A stretch of DNA of 64,000 bases, from assembly GCA_947493885.1 (NCBI GenBank), contig CANLTE010000001.1, positions 714,591-778,590 on the forward strand. Direction: 5' to 3'. This document shows, piece by piece, positions 55,122 to 61,346 of the stretch (positions are counted from its first letter, which is position 1; the number at the start of each line of letters is the position of its first letter). The translations under genes and the position numbers were made by a program. This stretch comes from an uncultured Maribacter sp. (lineage in GTDB: Bacteria; Bacteroidota; Bacteroidia; Flavobacteriales; Flavobacteriaceae). The notes under the pieces were generated by a model. That model had not been told where the DNA came from. It saw only the letters and a program-made list of their open reading frames with translations, and did not search any database.

Positions 55122-55553
55122 TTATTTACAAGCTATTTTTTCAATTCGTCTTTCATGTCTACCACCTTCAAAAGCAGTATCTAAAAACGTATTCACCATT
55201 TCTAAAGCTTGAGGTAATGAAACAAAACGAGCAGGAAGTCCTAAAATATTTGCATCATTATGTTCTCTTGCCAATTGTACTATTTCTTTAGTCCAACACA
55301 ATGCTGATCTTACCTTTTGATGTTTATTTGCCGTCATGGAAGCACCATTACCAGAGCCACAAATAATAATACCATATTTAACTTTACCTTCTTCAACATC
55401 TTTTGCAACAGGGTGAACAAAATCTGGATAATCAACACTAGCAGTACCATCTGTACCATAGTTATTAACTTCTATATTTTTAGATTTTAATAATCCAATA
55501 ATAGCAAGTTTATATTCAGTTCCCGCATGATCATTTCCAATTGCAATTTTCAT
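55122..55553 (-). CDS. rpiB: Ribose-5-phosphate isomerase B
   Basis: From the ATG at 55553 the protein has 143 residues, the family length. It interconverts ribose-5-phosphate and ribulose-5-phosphate in the pentose phosphate pathway. Motifs are KIAIGNDHAGTEYK at the start, YPDFVHPVAKDVEEGK, the active-site cysteine and anion loop in GIIICGSGNGASMTANKH, and LAREHNDANILGLPARFV. An upstream TTG-type start at 55583 lies inside the -7 promoter element, so it is rejected. The rpiB promoter probably also serves the downstream cation-efflux and GNAT genes. Confidence 0.95.
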   Translation of the reverse strand: MKIAIGNDHAGTEYKLAIIGLLKSKNIEVNNYGTDGTASVDYPDFVHPVAKDVEEGKVKYGIIICGSGNGASMTANKHQKVRSALCWTKEIVQLAREHNDANILGLPARFVSLPQALEMVNTFLDTAFEGGRHERRIEKIACK

Positions 55554-55580
55554 AGCTATAATATTTAATTTTTTACAACG

Positions 55581-55612
55581 CAAATGTACAATACATATAC
55601 GTACACTACAAT
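55581..55612 (-). promoter_or_regulatory. Promoter of rpiB
   Basis: On the minus strand ATTG (55612-55609), a 20-base spacer and TACATTTG (55588-55581) match the -33/-7 consensus with one mismatch. The -7 element ends 27 bases before the ATG at 55553, which fixes the gene start. Confidence 0.5.
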
Positions 55613-56160
55613 AAATTGGCGTTTCACAACGTTAATTATGTGTAGTAATAAACAGTTTGTTAATTACACCCTAATTTAACTGTATTAGTTGTTAATAAAC
55701 TTCATATAAAAAACAACTATTAAATTTTGATTTTGACTTTCTATTTTGTCTTGCAAAACATTTTTGAAAATTCATAATTAACTTCTCAGATTATAATAGA
55801 AAGATATTAAGTCTTGTTTCTTAGAAATTAACAATGAATTAATATTTAGTTATCATTATTTTAATGTTAACATGAGTTATTAAGATCAGTTAATAACAAA
55901 TGTAAATTCTTGATTAATAAGAACAATACTATGGTATAAAATGTCAATAAAATTAAAATACAGTTTAAGTCAAGTATTTTATAAAATATTTATACCCACT
56001 ATTAACAAGCTATAATAACAAACAATATTTTTTAAAATTTAAATAAAAGAAAAATGAATATATAATATATGTTAATAACAACTGTAGTTTAAAATTGTAT
56101 TTACACTAATAGTTAACGACAAAAATTATAATTCGTAATTTTCGCACAAATAAAAATTGA
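55613..56160. other. Long AT-rich gap between rpiB and rnr
   Basis: No gene is seen in this stretch. It is very AT-rich and contains repeated GTTAAT-type words: gttaatta near 55631 and 55660, gttaataa at 55691, gttaataac at 55889-55897 and 56071-56079, and gttaac near 55866 and 56112. A TAATTTTC sequence about 20 bases before rnr is one base off the -7 consensus. No DnaA boxes (TTATCCACA) are seen. The gap may simply be the long leader and promoter of rnr. Confidence 0.5.
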
Positions 56161-58350
56161 ATGTCTAAGAAAAACAAAAAGGCAAAAAACCATAGAAAAA
56201 ACGAAATCACTAAAGGTATTTTTACTGTTCTAGAAAAGGAACCAAAAAAAAGCTTTAATTATAAACAAATTGCTGCAAAATTGGGTGTTACTGATGCTCA
56301 CGACCGTAATCAATTAATAAAAAGATTAGTTCAACTAAAAGAAAAAAAACGAATAAAAGAGGAAAAAAGGGGACACTATACTGCTATAGCTTCTACTAAA
56401 ACATATCATGAAGGTGTTGTAGACATTACTGGAAAAGGTAATGCATATATCGTAGTAGATGGTATGGATGATGATGTTTTTGTTCCATATAATAAATTAA
56501 AGAAGGCTTTTCATAGAGATAAAGTTCAAGTTTATATTTTTCCAAGAAGAAATGGAAGAAAACTTGAAGGTGAAATTACTCAAGTACTGGAACGTAATAA
56601 AACCACTTTTGTAGGTATAGTAGATATGCAAAAAAGTTACGCTTTTGTAAGACCTACTGATTTTAGAATGTATACGGATATTTTTGTTTCTAAAGAAAAA
56701 ATAGGAAAAGCTGAAGATGGCGATAAAGTATTAGTAGATATTACAGAGTGGCCAGATAATGCAGATTCTCCATTTGGAAACATTACTGAAGTACTTGGAA
56801 AACCAGGAGAACATAATACTGAAATACATTCTATTTTAGCTGAATATGGTTTGCCTTATGAGTTTCCATATGAAGTGCAAAATTTTGCTGACACTTTAGA
56901 TACCAGTATAAAAGCTGATGAAATTGCTAAGCGTAGAGATATGCGTGATGCAATAACTTTTACGATTGATCCAAAAGATGCAAAGGATTTTGATGATGCA
57001 CTTTCATTTGAGGTTTTAGAAAATGGTAATTATGAAATAGGAATTCATATTGCAGATGTATCACACTATTTACAAGAAAACACCATTTTAGATGATGAAG
57101 CTTATCAAAGAGCAACATCTGTTTATCTAGTGGATAGAGTAGTACCCATGTTACCAGAGGTACTTTCTAATAATGCTTGCTCATTACGTCCAAATGAAGA
57201 AAAATATACTTTTTCAGCTGTTTTTGAGATAGATGATAAAGCTATAATAAAAAATCAATGGTTCGGAAGAACAGTAATAAATTCTAATGAACGATTTGCA
57301 TATGAAGAAGCACAATATATAATAGAAACAGGTTTAAGTACCATTCCTGAAGATATTTCTATACGAAAAGGGTCTTATGAAGTAGAAAATGAAATAGTTA
57401 ATGCAACCTTAACAATGGATAAACTTGCTAAAATTATGCGTTCTAAAAGAATGGATAATGGTGCTATTTCTTTTGATAAAGTTGAAGTTCGTTTTAATTT
57501 AAATGAAAAAAGCGAACCAGAAACGGTTTATTTTAAGGTTGCTAAAGAGGCTAATAAACTTATAGAAGAGTTTATGTTATTGGCGAATAGAAAAGTAGCG
57601 GAGTTTATAGGAAAACAAAAACCAATAAAACCATTTGTGTATAGAATACATGATAATCCTGATGAGGATAAATTAATAGCCCTTAATAGCATTATTTCTC
57701 GTTTTGGGCATAAGTTAAACTTTAAAGATAAAAAATCTATTAGCGCTTCTTTAAATAAGCTCCTGGAGGATGTAAAAGGTCAAAAAGAACAAAATTTAGT
57801 AGATACGCTTGCAATACGTAGTATGAGCAAAGCAATTTATACAGTAGATAACATAGGTCATTACGGTTTAGCTTTTGATTATTATACGCATTTCACTTCT
57901 CCCATTCGTCGTTATCCAGATGTAATGGTTCACCGTTTATTACAATATTATTTAGATGGAGGACAACCGGTAAAAGCTGAAGTTTTTGAAGAAAAATGTA
58001 AACATTCTTCAGATATGGAAAGTTTGGCGGCAAATGCAGAAAGAGATTCTATAAAATACATGCAGATTAAATTTATGCAAGACCATCAAGATAAAGAGTT
58101 CGTTGGTGTAATAAGTGGAGTTACAGAATGGGGAATTTATGTTGAAATAATTGAAAATAAATGTGAAGGAATGGTTAGAATCAGAGATATAAAAGGAGAT
58201 TATTATATCTTTGATGAAAAGCAATATGCCATTGTAGGTGAAAAGACTAATACAACGTATCAACTAGGTGATGAGGTCGTTGTAATGGTGAAAAACACAG
58301 ATTTAGTAAAACGTCATTTAGATTTTTCGCTGATAGGAAAACACGAGTAA
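56161..58350 (+). CDS. rnr: Ribonuclease R
   Basis: The 729-residue 3'-5' exoribonuclease degrades structured RNA. It has a basic start followed by a winged-helix-like region (FTVLEKEPKKSFNYKQIAAKLGV), cold-shock domains at about 80-220, the RNB catalytic domain at about 255-585 with the metal site DPKDAKDFDDALSFE and IHIADVSHYL, and an S1 domain at about 640-725 (FVGVISGVTEWGIYVEI). All active-site acidic residues are present. The gene follows a long AT-rich gap and ends 59 bases before the DUF2807 gene. Confidence 0.97.
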   Translation: MSKKNKKAKNHRKNEITKGIFTVLEKEPKKSFNYKQIAAKLGVTDAHDRNQLIKRLVQLKEKKRIKEEKRGHYTAIASTKTYHEGVVDITGKGNAYIVVDGMDDDVFVPYNKLKKAFHRDKVQVYIFPRRNGRKLEGEITQVLERNKTTFVGIVDMQKSYAFVRPTDFRMYTDIFVSKEKIGKAEDGDKVLVDITEWPDNADSPFGNITEVLGKPGEHNTEIHSILAEYGLPYEFPYEVQNFADTLDTSIKADEIAKRRDMRDAITFTIDPKDAKDFDDALSFEVLENGNYEIGIHIADVSHYLQENTILDDEAYQRATSVYLVDRVVPMLPEVLSNNACSLRPNEEKYTFSAVFEIDDKAIIKNQWFGRTVINSNERFAYEEAQYIIETGLSTIPEDISIRKGSYEVENEIVNATLTMDKLAKIMRSKRMDNGAISFDKVEVRFNLNEKSEPETVYFKVAKEANKLIEEFMLLANRKVAEFIGKQKPIKPFVYRIHDNPDEDKLIALNSIISRFGHKLNFKDKKSISASLNKLLEDVKGQKEQNLVDTLAIRSMSKAIYTVDNIGHYGLAFDYYTHFTSPIRRYPDVMVHRLLQYYLDGGQPVKAEVFEEKCKHSSDMESLAANAERDSIKYMQIKFMQDHQDKEFVGVISGVTEWGIYVEIIENKCEGMVRIRDIKGDYYIFDEKQYAIVGEKTNTTYQLGDEVVVMVKNTDLVKRHLDFSLIGKHE

Positions 58351-58409
58351 AGTAATATTATGGAATAGATTTTGTTCTATAAGTGAGAAGTATACTTTAA
58401 AACAACCTA

Positions 58410-59090
58410 ATGAAAAATATAATATTGTTTAGCATTTTCTTTTTGGGACTACAATTTTCCGTAGCTCAGAATGAAAAAATAACCAAAAAACTTGATGCTT
58501 TTACGCAGGTAAAAGGTTTTGATGGTTTATCAATAAATTTAATTAAATCTTCTGAAAATAAAATAATAATTAAGGGTGCTAATACCAATAAAGTTGCCGT
58601 TGTTAATAACGACGGTATTCTAAAAATTAGAATGGAAATAGATAAAATTTTTAGTGGTTATAGAACTTTTATAGACTTGTATTATACAGAAGATTTAGTG
58701 GTTATTGATGTTAATGAAGATGCTAAAATAGTTTGTAATGAAACTTTAAAACAAGATGTTTTAGAATTAAAAGCTCAAGAAGGTGGGGAATTGGAAATTA
58801 GTGCTCAGGTTGAACAAATGCTAATAAAATCTGTTACTGGAGGAATCATAAAAACTAGAGGTAGTTCAGATGTTCAAGATGTTGCTATAAATACTGGAGG
58901 GGTCTACGAAGGAAAAGCCTTTAAAACTAAATTTTCTACGGTAAATGTAAATGCAGGATCTAAAGCTGAAATATATGCTAGCGATTATGTAAAAGCCGTT
59001 GTAAAAGCTGGAGGGGAAGTTTTAGTATATGGAGACCCGGCAAAAATGGAAGAAAAAACGGTTTTTGGGGGTATAATAACTAGAATGTAG
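58410..59090 (+). CDS. Secreted GIN-domain (DUF2807) protein
   Basis: The 226-residue product has a signal peptide (about 1-19, FSVAQ) and a repeated beta-strand pattern of the putative auto-transporter adhesin head GIN domain (DUF2807) at about 35-220: VKGFDGLSINLIKSSENKI, VNAGSKAEIYASDYVKAVVK, AGGEVLVYGDP. The glycine-rich, Asn/Ser-lined turns suggest a right-handed beta-helix. The family is very common in Bacteroidota; its role in the envelope is not known. It is followed after 8 bases by the LysE-type gene. Confidence 0.85.
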   Translation: MKNIILFSIFFLGLQFSVAQNEKITKKLDAFTQVKGFDGLSINLIKSSENKIIIKGANTNKVAVVNNDGILKIRMEIDKIFSGYRTFIDLYYTEDLVVIDVNEDAKIVCNETLKQDVLELKAQEGGELEISAQVEQMLIKSVTGGIIKTRGSSDVQDVAINTGGVYEGKAFKTKFSTVNVNAGSKAEIYASDYVKAVVKAGGEVLVYGDPAKMEEKTVFGGIITRM

Positions 59091-59098
59091 TATCTAAT

Positions 59099-59773
59099 AT
59101 GTTAGAAGATATTCAGGCAGCAATTCCATTAGGCTTTTTTTTAAGTTTTATGATTGGTCCTGTTTTTTTTGTTTTGCTAGAAACTAGTGCTGTTAAAGGT
59201 TTTAGAGCTGCTTTAGTTTTTGATTTAGGAGTTATTCTAGCAGATATTATTTTTATTACGGTTGCTTATTTTAGTAGTTTTCAATTATTAGAAAACTTAA
59301 GTAATCAGCCAGGTTTATATGTTTTTGGCGGTGTTATATTATTAGTATATGGTGTAATTACTTTTCTCAAAAAAGATATTAAAAAAGATAAACCTTCCTT
59401 AAAAACAAAAAAAGGAGATTACATTGGTTTATTTGTAAAAGGGTTTTTACTAAATTTTATAAATATTGGTGTATTGGTTTTTTGGCTGGGAATTATTATT
59501 GTAGTTGGACCAAACTTAGAAAATACACCGAATAGAATAATTGTCTTTTTTTCGACAATGTTAGCGGCTTATTTAATAACAGATATTTTTAAAATTCTAT
59601 TGGCAAAGCAGCTAAAGAGAAAGTTAACTCATAAACGAATACATCGTGTTAAAAAAGGATTAGGAATAATTTTAGTTATTTGCGGTGTGGTTTTAATTAT
59701 AAAAGGCTTTTTACCAAAGGATCAGTTTAATATTGAGAAAGGCTTTGAGCAAATGGAAAAAATTACTGAATAA
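59099..59773 (+). CDS. LysE-family exporter
   Basis: The 224-residue membrane protein has six helices and the LysE/RhtB first-helix signature AAIPLGFFLSFMIGPVFFVLLETS (residues 6-29), followed by GFRAALVFDLGVILADIIFI. Members export amino acids. The helix 4-6 region (GFLLNFINIGVLVFWLG) also fits. The length is normal. The gene begins 8 bases after the DUF2807 gene, so they share a transcript. A terminator follows. Confidence 0.9.
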   Translation: MLEDIQAAIPLGFFLSFMIGPVFFVLLETSAVKGFRAALVFDLGVILADIIFITVAYFSSFQLLENLSNQPGLYVFGGVILLVYGVITFLKKDIKKDKPSLKTKKGDYIGLFVKGFLLNFINIGVLVFWLGIIIVVGPNLENTPNRIIVFFSTMLAAYLITDIFKILLAKQLKRKLTHKRIHRVKKGLGIILVICGVVLIIKGFLPKDQFNIEKGFEQMEKITE

Positions 59774-59801
59774 TAATTTTAACTTGTTAAAATTTTAAAG
59801 T

Positions 59802-59843
59802 AAAAAACCCTTTCCTGAGCGAAGTCGAAGGAGAGGGTTTTTT
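59802..59843. terminator. Terminator built on a common CCTGAGCGAAGTCGAAGG-type hairpin
   Basis: The 15-base arms aaaaaaccctttcct (59802-59816) and aggagagggtttttt (59829-59843) pair with one G-T wobble. The loop plus stem contains cctgagcgaagtcgaagg, a sequence widespread in intergenic hairpins of this phylum. A and T runs at the ends let it act both for the LysE gene and for the minus-strand tRNA-Cys. Confidence 0.85.
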
Positions 59844-59847
59844 GTTG

Positions 59848-59918
59848 AGGCATCGAGCGGATTCGAACCGCTGTACAAGCTTTTGCAGAGCTCTGCCTAG
59901 CCACTCGGCCACGATGCC
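59848..59918 (-). tRNA. tRNA-Cys (GCA)
   Basis: On the minus strand the sequence starts GGCATCGTGGCCGAGTGGC, with a 7-bp acceptor stem (GGCATCG with CGATGCC) and an anticodon loop CTGCAAA that holds GCA. The T arm is GCGGTTCGAATCCGC and the discriminator base is T. It is a standard tRNA-Cys; CCA is not encoded. Confidence 0.97.
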
Positions 59919-59979
59919 ATTATATTGACGGCAAAAATAAGCATTAATTTTCTTTTAAATAACAGAAATTATAAGAGAA

Positions 59980-60336
59980 TTATTTATTGTAATTAAGTGC
60001 TACAGACACTCCTTTTACATCTCCTCCAATAGGAGGATTTATCTTGGTTACTTTAACCCTTGCTTTAACCATAATTGGTATTTCGGAAGCCATTTTTTGT
60101 AGAATTCTTTGCGCTACATGTTCTAAAAGTTTGGATGGAATTGCCATTTCATCTTTCACAATTTTATTTATAAGTACGTAGTCAATAGTATCTTCAAGAT
60201 TATCAGTTAGGGTAGATTTGGTTAAATCAGCTTCTACACTAACATCAACTAAATAATCACTACCTATAATTGTTTCTTGAGGTAAACAACCATGATTAGC
60301 ATATACTTTAATATCGGTAAGTTCTATTTTGCCCAT
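59980..60336 (-). CDS. folB: Dihydroneopterin aldolase
   Basis: From the ATG at 60336 the product has 118 residues, the family length. It cleaves dihydroneopterin to hydroxymethyl-dihydropterin in folate synthesis. Features are IELTDIKVYANHGCLPQE at the start with the substrate-binding region, the central DTIDYVLINKIVKDEM, LLEHVAQRILQ and the catalytic lysine in VKARVKVTKINPPIGG. A TTG start at 60354 lies within the -7 promoter element and is rejected. The gene follows PorP/SprF on the same strand. Confidence 0.93.
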   Translation of the reverse strand: MGKIELTDIKVYANHGCLPQETIIGSDYLVDVSVEADLTKSTLTDNLEDTIDYVLINKIVKDEMAIPSKLLEHVAQRILQKMASEIPIMVKARVKVTKINPPIGGDVKGVSVALNYNK

Positions 60337-60351
60337 TAAAAATAATTTTGG

Positions 60352-60359
60352 CAAAATTA
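60352..60359 (-). promoter_or_regulatory. -7 promoter element (TAATTTTG) for folB
   Basis: The minus-strand octamer (60359-60352) fits TAnnTTTG and ends 15 bases before the folB ATG. It lies partly in the end of the PorP/SprF gene spacing and supports the shorter folB start. Confidence 0.4.
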
Positions 60360-60365
60360 CTTAAA

Positions 60366-61325
60366 TTAATAAGTACATCTACAATTACTTAATCCTTGGA
60401 AAAGATCCATACCAACAGTTACTACATGCGTCCCTGTACTATAACCCAGAATTTCATTTAAAATGATTTGATAAGAGTATCCGAAGTAAATGTTGTTTTT
60501 CTTTAAACCTATAATTGGAGCTATATATAATGGGTCTCCAATTTGATCATTTAAAAAACGATAATTTACACCTGCGTAGTAGTAATCTTCAAAATCGTAT
60601 TTTCTAAATTTTAGATTTAAATCAGTTACCGATCTACCATCACTTTCAAAATATTGAAACAATACTGAAGGCTCAATCTCTAGATTGCTATGTCTGTTTT
60701 TAGTGTATCTGTAACCTGCATATAAAAAATAATTCCTTAAAACATTAGGCTCTGCCTGAACACCATTAAAGTTTTGAAAGTTTTCAAGGCTTTTACCCAG
60801 AATGTTTGAGGCATTTACACTTAGATACATTTTTTCATATCTATAAAGTACAGATACATCAAAGTTATGATTAGAGGTTGCTCGATCATCAGTTATTAAA
60901 GGGTCATTTAAGGGATCAAAGTCTTGAATATCTATTCTAAACTGATTAAAATTATAGGATAGACCAAACGATAAAAACTCATCGTCATATTTGTCTAAAG
61001 TTAAGTGATGGGCAAATGATATTTTTGCCCCTCGTTGTCTTGTACGACCGTTACTATCGTTGTAAAGTACAAGTCCTAGTCCTGATTTTTGCCCCAAACG
61101 CATATCTGCTGCAAGCGTTTGGGTATCAGGTGCGTCTTTAATACCAACCCATTGGGTTAGTCCATTAAGCCGTATTTTAACATGATCACCAATACCTGCA
61201 TAACTTGGGGACATTATGAAGGGATTATCAGCTAAATATTGCGATAGCTGTGGTATGGTGAGCTCCTGACCTCTTAGGGCGAGCGCGCATATAAAAAGCG
61301 CTAAGGTCAATAGTCTGTTTCGCAT
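60366..61325 (-). CDS. PorP/SprF-family type IX secretion system membrane protein
   Basis: The 319-residue product has a signal peptide (about 1-19, CALALRGQE) and the PorP/SprF barrel with LSQYLADNPFIMSPSYAGIG at the start of the mature part. It continues with AADMRLGQKSGLGLVLYND, ISFAHHLTLDKYDDEFLSFGLS, and repeated beta strands ending at CRCTY. Members sit in the outer membrane and help place specific type IX cargo on the cell surface. It is encoded 21 bases after the SprB-repeat type B sorting protein, the usual cargo-partner pair. Confidence 0.93.
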   Translation of the reverse strand: MRNRLLTLALFICALALRGQELTIPQLSQYLADNPFIMSPSYAGIGDHVKIRLNGLTQWVGIKDAPDTQTLAADMRLGQKSGLGLVLYNDSNGRTRQRGAKISFAHHLTLDKYDDEFLSFGLSYNFNQFRIDIQDFDPLNDPLITDDRATSNHNFDVSVLYRYEKMYLSVNASNILGKSLENFQNFNGVQAEPNVLRNYFLYAGYRYTKNRHSNLEIEPSVLFQYFESDGRSVTDLNLKFRKYDFEDYYYAGVNYRFLNDQIGDPLYIAPIIGLKKNNIYFGYSYQIILNEILGYSTGTHVVTVGMDLFQGLSNCRCTY

Positions 61326-61346
61326 AGTATTTTAGGTTAAGTTCTG

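Noticed and set aside
55554..55583. Longer start for rpiB
   Set aside because: The extension overlaps the -7 promoter element and precedes the conserved first strand; the ATG at 55553 gives the family length.
55613..56160. Replication origin
   Set aside because: The region is AT-rich and repeated, but no TTATCCACA-type DnaA boxes and no dnaA, dnaN or gyrB genes are present.
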